This document shows, piece after piece, positions 38,722-47,445 of a stretch of 64,000 nucleotides of DNA (the stretch's first letter is position 1; every line of letters begins with the position of its first letter). The DNA comes from Candidatus Rokuibacteriota bacterium. GTDB lineage: Bacteria; Methylomirabilota; Methylomirabilia; Rokubacteriales; CSP1-6. The stretch is from contig JACPIQ010000045.1 in the NCBI GenBank assembly GCA_016188005.1, positions 1 through 64,000 on the forward strand, read 5' to 3'. Made by a program: the position numbers and the translations under genes. The notes beneath the pieces were generated by a model. That model had not been told where the DNA came from, did not search any database, and was given only the letters and a program-made list of their open reading frames with translations.

Positions 38722-39833
38722 GCGGCGCCGGCGACGGGGCCCCGAGGACGACAGCCGCGAGACTCGCGGGGATCGTCGGCGCCCTGGGGCTCGTGCTGGC
38801 GGCCGCCGGGGCGGCGGCGCTCTTCGTCGGCAGCGCCGCCGTGACGCCAGCATCGGTCCTCGCCGTGCTGACGGGCCAGGAGACGGCGGAGGCAGTGGCG
38901 CGCGTGGTCGTGCTCGATCTGAGGCTGCCCCGCATCGCGGTGGCCGCGCTGGCCGGCGGTGCGCTTGCCGTGGCCGGAGTGGGGTTCCAGGCGCTCACGC
39001 GCAATCCCCTCGCGGAGCCCTCGGTGCTCGGCGTCTCCAGCGGCGCGGCCTTCGGCGTCGTCACGGGACAGCTCTTCGGGCTCGGGCTCACGGTGCTCCA
39101 GGCCTTCGGGCTCACGGCCCTGGCCTTTGCCGGCGCCTTCATCGCCGGAGGTGCCGTCTACCTGATCGCCAGCACGGCCGCCGGGCTGCCGGTGCACACG
39201 CTCCTGCTGGCGGGCGTCATCGTCGGGATCTTCTTCTCCTCGGCCATCACCGTGCTCATCTCCCTCGTGGACACCAACCGCCTCGGCGGCGTGATCCACT
39301 GGCTGCTCGGCAACGTGGCGCCCATCCCGGCCGGCCCGTTACTGGTCTTCGCCGGGCTCACGGCCGCCGGCGTCGCGCTCGTCGCCAGCCAGGCGCGCCG
39401 GCTCAATCTCCTCGCGCTGGGCGAGGAGGCGGCGCTGCAGCTCGGGGTGGATGCCGAGGCCCTGAAGCGACGGATCTTCGCAGGCGCGGCGCTCCTCACC
39501 GCCGCCGTGGTGGCCTTCGCCGGGCCCATCGGTTTCGTGGGGCTGATCGTTCCCCACGCGCTCAGGATGCTCCTGGGGCCGGATAACCGGGTACTGGTGC
39601 CGGCGGCCGCGCTGGGGGGCGGCGTGTTCCTCCTCGCGGCGGACACGCTGGCGCGCAGCGTCGTCGCGCCGGCGGAGGTGTCGGTGGGCGTGATCACCGC
39701 CTTCTGCGGGGCGCCGGTGTTCATCGCGCTGCTCCGATCGCGTGCTGCGATGGTAGGGCGAGCTGAGCCGTGCCTCACGGCGAGGCGAGCGAAACATGGA
39801 GACTCCCCGAGCGGAGCGAGGCTCCAACCGTGA
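38718..39833 (+). CDS. btuC: Corrinoid ABC transporter permease (FecCD family)
   Basis: A 371-residue permease with ten or so helices, from ATG 38718 (ATGA overlap with btuF). Family markers are RLPRIAVAALAGGALAVAGV, GFQALTRNPLAEPSVLGVSS, GLPVHTLLLAGVIVGIFFSS, RRLNLLALGEEAALQLGVDA, FAGPIGFVGLIVPHALRMLL and the end FCGAPVFIALL. The final 25 residues (VGRAEPCLTARRAKHGDS...) are read from a dispersed intergenic repeat and are not part of the normal protein, which suggests the repeat inserted over the old stop codon. Confidence 0.92.
   Translation: MSGAGDGAPRTTAARLAGIVGALGLVLAAAGAAALFVGSAAVTPASVLAVLTGQETAEAVARVVVLDLRLPRIAVAALAGGALAVAGVGFQALTRNPLAEPSVLGVSSGAAFGVVTGQLFGLGLTVLQAFGLTALAFAGAFIAGGAVYLIASTAAGLPVHTLLLAGVIVGIFFSSAITVLISLVDTNRLGGVIHWLLGNVAPIPAGPLLVFAGLTAAGVALVASQARRLNLLALGEEAALQLGVDAEALKRRIFAGAALLTAAVVAFAGPIGFVGLIVPHALRMLLGPDNRVLVPAAALGGGVFLLAADTLARSVVAPAEVSVGVITAFCGAPVFIALLRSRAAMVGRAEPCLTARRAKHGDSPSGARLQP
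39762..39829 (+). repeat. Dispersed GC-rich repeat at the btuC/btuD junction
   Basis: The segment contains GGCGAGGCGAGCGAAAC and CTCCCCGAGCGGAGCGAGG. The CCCCGAGCGGAGCGAGG core (itself a near-palindrome) and a GGCGAGGCG block recur in the longer repeat at 47446-47545. It provides the last codons of btuC and abuts the GTG of btuD. Confidence 0.6.
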
Positions 39834-40660
39834 GCCCTCTCCTGGAGGTACGCGACGTGAGCTTCGCCTACCCCTCGGCCGGGGAGGAGCGCGGGCGCGC
39901 CCCCTTCGAGATCCACGATCTCTCCCTCGCCGTGGAGCAGGGAGAGATCCTGGGTGTCATCGGTCCCAACGCCTCCGGCAAGACGACCCTCATCCGCCTC
40001 CTGTCCCGGGTCGTGGCGCCGGCGCGCGGCGAGATCCTCCTCGACGGCCTGTCGCTGATGCGGCTCGGGCGCGCGGCGGTGGCCCGCAGCGTGGCCGTGG
40101 TTCCGCAGGACGTGCCGCGGGGGTTCCCGTATACGGCCGGCGAGCTGGTGCTCATGGGCCGCTTTCCCCACGCGCCCGGACGCTTCTTCGAGAGCGAGGA
40201 GGACCGGGCCGCCGCGCGGGAGGCGATGGAGCTGGCGGGTGTGCTCGATCTCGCGCGCGAGCCGCTGGATCGGCTGAGCGGCGGCGAGCGCCAGCGTGTC
40301 GTGCTCGCGCGGGCTCTCGCCCAGCGGCCGCGGCTCCTGGTGCTGGACGAGCCCACCGCCCACCTGGACCTCCGCTACCAGGCGGAGTGCGTCGGGCTCC
40401 TGCGCCGCCTCAACGCGGAGGCAGGGCTCAGCGTGGTGCTCGTCTCCCACGATCTCAATCTCGCCGCGGAGGTCTCCCACTGCCTGCTCCTGCTCCACCG
40501 GGGCAGGGCGGTGAGCCTCGGCCCCCCCGAGTCCGTGCTGGAGGAAGCGACACTCGAGGCCGTGTACGGCTGCCGCGTCAGCGTCGAGAAGCACCCCTCG
40601 AGCCGGCGGCCCGTCGTGCACGTGGTCTGGCCTCAGCCGGACCCGGCGTCGAGGGGGTGA
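39830..40660 (+). CDS. btuD: Corrinoid ABC transporter ATPase
   Basis: A 276-residue ABC ATPase from GTG 39830 (GTGA overlap with btuC). Walker A is IGPNASGKTTLIRLLSRVVA, the Q-loop VAVVPQDVPRGFPYTAGELV, the signature LSGGERQRVVLARALAQ, Walker B LLVLDEPTAHLDL and the switch His LVSHDLNLAAEVSH. It completes the BtuFCD importer. The second riboswitch starts about 35 nt after the stop. Confidence 0.93.
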   Translation: MSPLLEVRDVSFAYPSAGEERGRAPFEIHDLSLAVEQGEILGVIGPNASGKTTLIRLLSRVVAPARGEILLDGLSLMRLGRAAVARSVAVVPQDVPRGFPYTAGELVLMGRFPHAPGRFFESEEDRAAAREAMELAGVLDLAREPLDRLSGGERQRVVLARALAQRPRLLVLDEPTAHLDLRYQAECVGLLRRLNAEAGLSVVLVSHDLNLAAEVSHCLLLLHRGRAVSLGPPESVLEEATLEAVYGCRVSVEKHPSSRRPVVHVVWPQPDPASRG

Positions 40661-40693
40661 TCCGGAAAGAGACCCTGGAGCAGACGCGGCAGG

Positions 40694-40890
40694 CGACATG
40701 CGGCGCCCCGGTCAAAGGGAAGCCGGTAGAGGCCCGGCCAACGGGCTGAATCCGGCACGGTCCCGCCACTGTGAGTGGGGAGTCACGTCCGACCCCCCGG
40801 AGGCCACGGCCTCGGGGGAGCCACTGGGAGCGATCCCGGGAAGGCCGGATCTGTGGCGACGATCCACGAGTCAGGAGACCTGTCCGGGGC
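40694..40890 (+). ncRNA. Cobalamin riboswitch upstream of btuB
   Basis: Core elements in order: AAAGGGAAGCCGGTAGAGG, GGGCTGAATCCGGCACGGTC, CCGCCACTGTGAGTGGGGAG, GGAGCCACTGGGA, CGGGAAGGCCGGAT and the B12 box GAGTCAGGAGACCTGTCCGG (40868-40887). The ATG of btuB is 42 nt further on. No separate strong promoter is seen before it, so it may be read from the upstream operon as an internal control point. Confidence 0.94.
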
Positions 40891-40931
40891 GCATGGTTCC
40901 CCACACACCTTTCGAGGCAAGAGGAGTGGTC

Positions 40932-42821
40932 ATGGCAAGGGACGCACGGATCAGGGGCTGGGTCGTCGCGGGACTGCTGCTCGCGGTGGTCCCCCCGCCA
41001 GCGACGGCGCAGGAGAGCAAGAGGGTTGACCCCGTGGTGGTGACGGCGACCAGGATCGAGACGCCGGCGGCCGAGGTCGGGGCCGCGGTGACGGTGGTGA
41101 CGGAGGAGGACTTCAGGACTTACCACTACGCGACGGTGGACGAGGCGCTTCGCAGCGTCCCCGGCCTCGAGATCCGCCGCTCCGGCAGCTTCGGCAAGAC
41201 CACCAGCCTCTCCATCCGGGGGGCGACGGCCAACCAGGTGCAGGTGCTCGTGGACGGCGTGCGCGTCAAGAGCCCGACCACGGGGCAAGCTGAGCTGTCG
41301 GACATCTCCCCGGACCTCATCGAGCGCATCGAGATCCTCCGGGGGCCCCAGTCGGCCCTCTACGGCGCCGACGCCATCGGCGGCGTCGTCAACATCATCA
41401 CCAGGCGCGGGAAGGGCCCCTTCAGCGGCTCCGTGCAGCAGGAGGTGGGCAACTACGACACGCTCCGCTCGCGGGTCTCCGGCGGCGGGCAGTGGCAGAT
41501 CCTCGACTACGCCTTTGCCGGCTCGCATCTCGAGAGCAACGGCCAGTTCAAGAACGACGGCTCGGAGGAGCGCGCGCTCTCCGGTCGGCTGGGGGTGGCG
41601 CTGCCCTGGGACAGCCAGCTCGCCTTCGTGGCCCGCTGGAACCGGACCGACACGGATCTGCCCGTGAAGTTCGTCTGCTGCGGCCCGCTGCCCGTGGAGC
41701 CGCTGATCGACGTCAACCAGCAGCAGCAGAGCGAGACGCTCGTGCTGAGTCTCGAGGGGAAGACGCGACCCGTGCCCTGGTGGGAGAGCCGCGGGCGCAT
41801 CTCCCGCTACGAGAACAGCTTGGGCTTCCAGGACGCTGTGGACCCGGGCTATGCCTTCGACATCCCCACGTTCTCGCAGATCAACGTCGAGCGCAGGGAG
41901 GCGGAGTGGATCAACGCCTTCCACCTGGGAAAGTGGAGCACGAGCACGGTGGGGCTCGAGTACCGCCACGAGGAAGGGGAGAACAAGGGCGTGTTCCGCT
42001 CGCGGACGCACACGCAGGCCCTCTTCTTCGAGGAGCAGCTCCGCTTCTTCGGCCGGCTCTTCCTCACGGGCGGCTTCCGCGTGGAGGACCACAGCGTCTT
42101 CGGCACCGAGACCACCGAGCGCGGCTCGCTGGCCTACCTGATCAAGGGCTGGGGCACGCGGCTGCGCGGCGGCGCGGGCTCGGGCTTCCGCGCCCCCACG
42201 CTCAACGACCTCTTCTTCCCGGGCTTCTCCAACCCGGCGCTCGAGCCGGAGACGAGCTTCTCCTGGGAGGTGGGCGCCGACCAGAAGCTCTGGCAGGAAC
42301 GGATCCGGCTCGGCCTCACCTACTTCCACAACGACTTCGACAACCTCATCCGGTTCGTGACGCTCCCGGCGCCCCCCTTCGTGGCCGTGGTCAACCTGGC
42401 CCGCGCGCGAACGTCGGGCATCGAGGCGATGGCCGAGGCGGATCTCCTCAAGAACCTCGTCGGCTCCGTCAACTACACCTACACCGACTCGGAGACCTCC
42501 GGGAGCAACCGGCCGCTGGCCCGCGAGCCGCGCCACCGCTGGCACGTGGGGCTGACCTGGGAGCCCCTGGCGGGGCTGTCGCTCTTCACCCAGGTCCACA
42601 CCTCCTCGCGCCAGTTCGAGGACGAGACGGTGGGCTACAACCGCGGCCACACCCGCGTGGACGTGGGCGGGACCTACCGGGTGCTGGACCGCTACGGGTG
42701 GCTGCAGGCCGTGGAGATCACGGCGCGGGTGCAGAACCTCCTCGACGAAGGGTATGCGGAGGTCCGCGGCTTCCCGGCCCTGGGCACCCAGGCCCTCGTG
42801 GGCGCGCGGGTGCGCTTCTGA
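40932..42821 (+). CDS. btuB: TonB-dependent outer-membrane corrinoid receptor
   Basis: A 629-residue outer-membrane receptor from ATG 40932 with GAGGAG upstream. The signal peptide is VVAGLLLAVVPPPATA; a TonB box DPVVVTATRIETP follows at residues 33-45; the plug has TVDEALRSVPGLEIRRSG, SLSIRGATANQVQVLVDGVR, LIERIEILRGPQSALYGADA and IGGVVNIITRRG; the barrel ends with QNLLDEGYAEVRGFPALGTQ and a terminal Phe (VRF). Riboswitch control and neighbours point to cobalamin or cobinamide as ligand. Confidence 0.94.
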   Translation: MARDARIRGWVVAGLLLAVVPPPATAQESKRVDPVVVTATRIETPAAEVGAAVTVVTEEDFRTYHYATVDEALRSVPGLEIRRSGSFGKTTSLSIRGATANQVQVLVDGVRVKSPTTGQAELSDISPDLIERIEILRGPQSALYGADAIGGVVNIITRRGKGPFSGSVQQEVGNYDTLRSRVSGGGQWQILDYAFAGSHLESNGQFKNDGSEERALSGRLGVALPWDSQLAFVARWNRTDTDLPVKFVCCGPLPVEPLIDVNQQQQSETLVLSLEGKTRPVPWWESRGRISRYENSLGFQDAVDPGYAFDIPTFSQINVERREAEWINAFHLGKWSTSTVGLEYRHEEGENKGVFRSRTHTQALFFEEQLRFFGRLFLTGGFRVEDHSVFGTETTERGSLAYLIKGWGTRLRGGAGSGFRAPTLNDLFFPGFSNPALEPETSFSWEVGADQKLWQERIRLGLTYFHNDFDNLIRFVTLPAPPFVAVVNLARARTSGIEAMAEADLLKNLVGSVNYTYTDSETSGSNRPLAREPRHRWHVGLTWEPLAGLSLFTQVHTSSRQFEDETVGYNRGHTRVDVGGTYRVLDRYGWLQAVEITARVQNLLDEGYAEVRGFPALGTQALVGARVRF

Positions 42822-42831
42822 GGCAGCGCGG

Positions 42832-43485
42832 ATGATCCAGGGACTCGCCGTGGAGATCGGGCCGGAGGCGGTCGTGATTTGCGCGGAGCTGCCGCTGCGG
42901 GCGCTCTCCTCCGCGGTCGTGGGCGGTGGGCTCGCTCAGGCCCGCGCCATCGTCAACCTGCACGTGCCCAAGGACGATCCCTGCGCGGACCCGGGAGCGA
43001 TGGTGGCGGACTTCGCGCGGCGCGCGGCCGTCCCCGAGCCCTACGTGGGCCTCCTCACCTCGGCCTGGACGGAGCAGGCCACGGTGGGCGAGGCCTCGGG
43101 CGGGGGCTTCGCGGCCGTGGCCGTCACCACCGTCGGGCTCAGCAATCGTATCGCCGCCGGCCGGAGCGCGACGCTCGGCTGGGCGCCCTCCACCATCAAC
43201 ACCATCGTCATCGTCGAGGCCGACCCGGAGCCCGCCGCCCTCGTCAACGCCGTGATCACCGTCACCGAGGTGAAGGCGTTGCTCCTGATGGAAGGTGGGA
43301 TCCGCGACGGTGACGGCGGCCCCGCCACGGGCACCTCGACCGACGCTGTCGTGATCGCCGCGACGGGCCGGGGGCCTCGCGCGCGCTTCGGCGGGCCTGC
43401 CAGCCCCCTCGGGTGGGTCATCGCCCGCGCCGCGAGGCAGGCGCTCGGAGAGGGTGTCCGTGGCTGGAGGGAGCGGAATCCATGA
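42832..43485 (+). CDS. cbiZ: Adenosylcobinamide amidohydrolase
   Basis: A 217-residue salvage enzyme that removes the aminopropanol arm from adenosylcobinamide (or pseudocobalamin) to give adenosylcobyric acid. Family markers: AVVGGGLAQARAIVNLHVPK, VGLLTSAWTEQATVGEASGG, VAVTTVGLSNRIAAG, PSTINTIVIVEADPEPAALV, ITVTEVKALLLMEGG and GPATGTSTDAVVIAATG. It sits between btuB and tonB, 10 nt after btuB, and overlaps tonB (ATGA). CbiZ lets cells rebuild imported corrinoids with their own lower ligand. Confidence 0.94.
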   Translation: MIQGLAVEIGPEAVVICAELPLRALSSAVVGGGLAQARAIVNLHVPKDDPCADPGAMVADFARRAAVPEPYVGLLTSAWTEQATVGEASGGGFAAVAVTTVGLSNRIAAGRSATLGWAPSTINTIVIVEADPEPAALVNAVITVTEVKALLLMEGGIRDGDGGPATGTSTDAVVIAATGRGPRARFGGPASPLGWVIARAARQALGEGVRGWRERNP

Positions 43486-44450
43486 GCGTGCGCCGGGCGG
43501 CGCTGCTGCTGGGTTCGGCGGGGCTCCATGCCGCCGTACTGGCGCTGCTGGCCCTGGTGGCGGTGAAGGCGGGCTTCCGCCCGGTCCTGGTGGTGCACCT
43601 CTCTGCGTGGGAGGCCGTCACGGTGCGGCCGGCCGTGGCCGCCCCCCCGTTGCGCCTGGGCTCCGATGGGGGGCCCGCGCGGAGGATGAAGGGGATGCGC
43701 TGGGCGCGTTCCCCAGGGCCCCCGTCCGTCGAGACCGCCGCCGACGCTTCCATGAGCGGGGCGCCGAGGCCCCGGCTCCACAGCCAGGATCCTGGCGACG
43801 CCTCCGAATCCGCGCCCTCGCGGGCCCGGGAAGGGAGCGCCACCGCGGAGCAGCCTCCGGAGCGCCATGGCGTCGCGCTCGAGCGCCCCCCGGCCGCGCC
43901 CTTGGAGGACGGTGCCCGGGAGCACTCGGCATCGGGGACGAGAGATGCGGTTCCTGGTGGCCCGACGGCGGCGGCTCCATCGGGTCCAGGCGCTCTCGCC
44001 GCCGCGGGGCATGGTGGCGCGGCGAGCGCGGGCCCGGGCGCGGCGGGGAGCCCGGCCGCGTGGGCATCGGGGGGCGGGCGCGACGGGAGCCGGGGTCTCG
44101 GACTGAGCGGGGGCTCGCGGGTCGCGCTCGTGGGGTCGGGTGACGGGCGGGGTGGCGTTCCACCCGAGTACGGCCCGTATCTCGCTCGCTTCCGGCAGCG
44201 GGTCCAGGACGCGCTCGTCTTCCCCCTGGCCGCGAGGCGACGGGGGCTCTCGGGCGCGGTGGAGCTCGACGTGCTGATCGACGCGGCCGGCAAGGTCGAG
44301 AAGGTGGAGGTGGCGTCCTCCTCGTCCCATGCCATGCTGGACGAGGCGGCGCTGGAGACGGTGCGAGAGATGGCGCCGCTGCCGCTTCCCGAGACGCTGC
44401 CCGCCCGCCCCCTCAGGGTCAAGCTCCCGCTGGTCTTCGAGCTGCGCTGA
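43482..44450 (+). CDS. tonB: TonB family energy transducer
   Basis: A 322-residue protein: an N-terminal membrane anchor (LLLGSAGLHAAVLALLALVA), a long Pro/Ala/Gly-rich periplasmic stretch of about 190 residues, and a C-terminal TonB domain (YGPYLARFRQRVQDALVFPL, GLSGAVELDVLIDAAGKVEK, LDEAALETVREMAPLPLP, KLPLVFELR). It transfers inner-membrane proton-motive energy to the receptor. Its place inside the btuB operon suggests a dedicated TonB for corrinoid uptake. ExbB/ExbD are not here. Confidence 0.88.
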   Translation: MSVRRAALLLGSAGLHAAVLALLALVAVKAGFRPVLVVHLSAWEAVTVRPAVAAPPLRLGSDGGPARRMKGMRWARSPGPPSVETAADASMSGAPRPRLHSQDPGDASESAPSRAREGSATAEQPPERHGVALERPPAAPLEDGAREHSASGTRDAVPGGPTAAAPSGPGALAAAGHGGAASAGPGAAGSPAAWASGGGRDGSRGLGLSGGSRVALVGSGDGRGGVPPEYGPYLARFRQRVQDALVFPLAARRRGLSGAVELDVLIDAAGKVEKVEVASSSSHAMLDEAALETVREMAPLPLPETLPARPLRVKLPLVFELR

Positions 44451-44460
44451 TCCTGCCGCC

Positions 44461-45372
44461 ATGACGGTGCTGCTGCTGGCGGTGGCGCTGGATCTGATGC
44501 TGGGAGAGCCGCCGAGCCGCTGGCACCCGGTGGCGTGGGCCGGGCGCCTCCTCGGTGCCGGCGCGCGCCTGGCCCCGCCGGGCCCGCCGTGGCTGCTCCG
44601 GCTCCACGGGGCCCTCCTCGTCGCCGGCGTGGCGGGGGCGGCCGCCCTCGCAGCCGGGATCGCCGCGGGATGGGCCGGACGGTGGGCGTGGCTCCAAACC
44701 CTGGTGGCCGCCTGCCTCCTCAAGTACACCTTCTCGGTGAGGCGCCTCTTCGCGGCGGTGGACGAGGTGCGGCGGGCCCTGGCCCGCGGCGACCTGGCGG
44801 AAGCCCGACGGGCGCTGGCCCTCCATCTGGTGAGCCGCCCGACCGGGTCGCTCGACGAGGGCGCTGCCGCCTCGGCCGCCATCGAGTCACTCGCAGAGAA
44901 CCTCACCGACAGCGTGGTGGCGCCCCTCTGTCTCTTCCTCGTGGGCGGGGTGCCGGCCGCATGGGCCTACCGCGCCGTGAACACGGCTGACGCGATGATC
45001 GGCTACCGGGACGGCCGCCTCGAGCACCTCGGGAAGGCGGCCGCGCGCCTGGACGACCTCCTCAACCTGATCCCGGCGCGGCTCGCGGCAGCGGCGCTGG
45101 TCGCGGGGGCGTGGTGCGCCGGGCAGTCCGCCCGGCCAGCCTGGGCGACGCTGAGAAGAGACGGCGGGCTCACCGCCAGCCCCAATGCGGGACGCACCAT
45201 GGCCGCCATGGCGGGCGCCCTCGGCGTCACGCTCGCCAAGCCCGGCCACTACCGGCTCGGCGCGGGCCCCGCGCCGGATGTCCGCGCGATCGAGCGAGGG
45301 CTTGCCGTCGCCCGCTGGGCTTGCGGGCTCTGGCTCGCGGCGGCCGCCCTCGCGCTGGCCGTGCTGTCATGA
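44461..45372 (+). CDS. cbiB: Adenosylcobinamide-phosphate synthase
   Basis: A 303-residue polytopic membrane enzyme (also called CobD in aerobic pathways) that joins cobyric acid with aminopropanol or its phosphate. Markers: LAVALDLMLGEPPSRWHPVA, WAGRLLGAGARL, VSRPTGSLDEGAAASAAIES, LAENLTDSVVAPLCLFLVGG, YRAVNTADAMIGYRDGRLEH and SPNAGRTMAAMAGALGVTL. In this operon it re-makes cobinamide from the cobyric acid released by CbiZ. The start of the cobQ remnant overlaps its end (ATGA). Confidence 0.94.
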   Translation: MTVLLLAVALDLMLGEPPSRWHPVAWAGRLLGAGARLAPPGPPWLLRLHGALLVAGVAGAAALAAGIAAGWAGRWAWLQTLVAACLLKYTFSVRRLFAAVDEVRRALARGDLAEARRALALHLVSRPTGSLDEGAAASAAIESLAENLTDSVVAPLCLFLVGGVPAAWAYRAVNTADAMIGYRDGRLEHLGKAAARLDDLLNLIPARLAAAALVAGAWCAGQSARPAWATLRRDGGLTASPNAGRTMAAMAGALGVTLAKPGHYRLGAGPAPDVRAIERGLAVARWACGLWLAAAALALAVLS

Positions 45373-45667
45373 GGCATCGCCCGCCGGCGCTCATGCTCCA
45401 GGCCACGGGCTCGCATGCGGGCAAGACCGTGCTCGTGGCGGGGCTCTGCCGGCTGCTGATGCGGCACGGCATCAGGGCGCTGCCCTTCAATCGGCGGCCT
45501 CGCGCGCGAGGCTGGCGGCCTGGGCACGCGGAAGCCAGGCGGTGCCAGCCAGTACAGCGGAGGATCACCGCGCCCGGCGCGAGACCGCCTACGAGATTCT
45601 CGCCGACGCGCTCGAGGCCGCCATCGGCCTGCCCCGCCTCCTGCGCCTCCTCGGGCTCTCAGCCTGA
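45369..45667 (+). pseudogene. cobQ: Cobyric acid synthase with an internal deletion
   Basis: The first 41 codons from ATG 45369 encode a normal CobQ/CbiP N-terminus: LMLQATGSHAGKTVLVAGLC (P-loop) and RLLMRHGIRALPF, where full proteins go on with KPQNMS. Sequence then breaks. From about 45560 a different frame encodes the normal C-terminal end: EDHRARRETAYEILADALEA and AIGLPRLLRLLGLSA, stop at 45667. The middle of the protein, normally some 400 residues including the glutaminase Cys and His, is missing and the frame is shifted. It cannot make a working enzyme. Its ATG overlaps the cbiB stop as in an intact operon, so this was once the last cobalamin gene here. An assembly collapse is the alternative. 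Confidence 0.8.
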
Positions 45668-45727
45668 CCCGAGAACCCCCCGCGCGCGCCGGTAATTTGT
45701 TCGCGGGCGCTGCGGGCGGGCGGTATC

Positions 45728-47440
45728 ATGAGCCATCGCCGCCATGGGCGGCGATTTGTATCTGCACGTGAGGAGACTGAACTGAAGGTCACGGAACTGC
45801 TCACACAGGCGTTCAAGCGAGCCCTCGAGAAGAAGAACCTGGTGCCGCCCGCGGATGTCATCTGGCAGGTGCCTCGAGGGGTACATCACGCCGACTACGC
45901 CACCCCGTCCGCCATGATCTACGCCCGTGAGCACGGCGTGCCGACCGAGGGGGTCACCGTCGTCGTCACGGAAGAACTGGAATCCCTTCCGCAGGTGGCG
46001 AGCGCGGTGGTCGCCGGCCCAGGCTTCATCAACGTCGTTCTGAAGCCGGCCTCCTGGGCCGATGAGCTTCGAGACATCCTCCTGCTCCCGGACTATGGCA
46101 AGGGCGAACAGGAGACGGGTCGCCGCTACCGCATCGAGTTCGTTTCGGCCAATCCCACGGGGCCGCTGGTCATCGTCAACGCGCGCGCGGCCGCGGTGGG
46201 CGATGCCCTGGCGCGCATCCTCCGCTCGCAGGGCGCCGGCGTGGAGTGCCAGTACTACGTCAACGACGCGGGGACGCAGTTCCAGGCCCTCGCCGCCTCC
46301 GTGGAGGTGCGGCTGCGCGAGGCGCTGGGCGAGCCCGCCGAGCTGCCCGAGAACGCCTATCCCGGCGAGTACCTCGTGGACCTCGCCCGGGACTATCTCG
46401 CGCGCGACCCGGCCGGCGCCCGCGCGGTGCTGGCGCTGCCGGCCGGCGAGCGCCTCGACCGGCTGGGCCGGATGGCGGTCGAGGCCATGGTCGCCGGCCA
46501 GCAGCGTGTCCTCGAGGCGTACGGCACGACCTTCGACCGCTGGGCCCGCGAGACCAGCGATGTGCGCGCCGCCGGCCTGCCCGAGCGGGCCATCGAGGAG
46601 CTCCGCGCCGCGGGCTTCCTCTTCGAGGACGAGGGCGCGCTCTGGTTCCGCTCCACCGCCCTCGGGGACGACAAGGACCGGGTCCTCAGGAAGTCGGACG
46701 GAGACCTCACCTACTTCGCCGTGGACATCGGCTTCCACCACTTCGGCAAGTTCGCGGGCGTCGATTGCGTGATCGATCTCCTGGGCCCCGACCATCACGG
46801 TTACATCCCGCGGCTCCGGGCCGCGATGAAGGCCCTCGGCCATCCCGAGGCGACCTTCGACGTCCTCATCGTCCAGCTCGTGACGCTCCTCCGCGACGGC
46901 CAGCCGGTCCGCATGTCCAAGCGGCGAGGGGAGTTCGTGCTCATGGAGGAATTGCTCGAGGAGGTGGGCCGGGACGCCGCCCGCTTCACCTTCCTCACCC
47001 GGCGCCACGACAGCCCGCTGGAGTTCGATCTGGCCGTCGCCACGCGCCAGAGTGCCGACAACCCGGTGTTCTACGTCCAGTACGCCCACGCGCGGGTCAC
47101 GAGCCTGTTCAGGACCGCGGCCCAGCAGGGCGTCGGGGTGCCGCCGTGGAGCGAGGTGGATTTCGGCCGCCTCGTGCTGCCCGAGGAGCAGGCGATCATC
47201 AAGCGCCTGCTCCAGTACCCCGAGCTGGTGGCCGGCGCCGCCCGTGCGCGCGAGCCACACCGGGTTGCCTACTACCTCGGCGAGCTGGCGGGGGCCTTCC
47301 ACCCCTACTACAAGGCGCACCGGATCCTCACGGAGGACAGGCCCCTCAGTCTGGCACGGCTCGGCCTCTGCGCCGCCGTGGGCCAGGTCGTGCGCAGCGG
47401 CCTCGGCCTCCTCGGCGTCTCCGCCCCCCAGAGCATGTAA
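45728..47440 (+). CDS. argS: Arginyl-tRNA synthetase
   Basis: A 570-residue class I synthetase that charges tRNA-Arg. Recognisable parts: N-terminal Add-1 domain (VAGPGFINVVL), the catalytic entry SANPTGPL, GVECQYYVNDAGTQFQALAA, LRKSDGDLTYFAVDIGFHHF, DCVIDLLGPDHHGYIPRLRA, QPVRMSKRRGEFVLMEELLE (KMSKS-like) and the DALR domain with ADNPVFYVQYAHARVTSLFR. Odd: where ArgRS proteins normally have the HIGH signature after PTGPL, this one reads VIVNARAAAVGDALARIL, without either His. The start may be later than ATG 45728, because the first 18 residues are not family-like. It is followed by a repeat and a SPOR protein. Confidence 0.93.
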   Translation: MSHRRHGRRFVSAREETELKVTELLTQAFKRALEKKNLVPPADVIWQVPRGVHHADYATPSAMIYAREHGVPTEGVTVVVTEELESLPQVASAVVAGPGFINVVLKPASWADELRDILLLPDYGKGEQETGRRYRIEFVSANPTGPLVIVNARAAAVGDALARILRSQGAGVECQYYVNDAGTQFQALAASVEVRLREALGEPAELPENAYPGEYLVDLARDYLARDPAGARAVLALPAGERLDRLGRMAVEAMVAGQQRVLEAYGTTFDRWARETSDVRAAGLPERAIEELRAAGFLFEDEGALWFRSTALGDDKDRVLRKSDGDLTYFAVDIGFHHFGKFAGVDCVIDLLGPDHHGYIPRLRAAMKALGHPEATFDVLIVQLVTLLRDGQPVRMSKRRGEFVLMEELLEEVGRDAARFTFLTRRHDSPLEFDLAVATRQSADNPVFYVQYAHARVTSLFRTAAQQGVGVPPWSEVDFGRLVLPEEQAIIKRLLQYPELVAGAARAREPHRVAYYLGELAGAFHPYYKAHRILTEDRPLSLARLGLCAAVGQVVRSGLGLLGVSAPQSM

Positions 47441-47445
47441 TGTTT

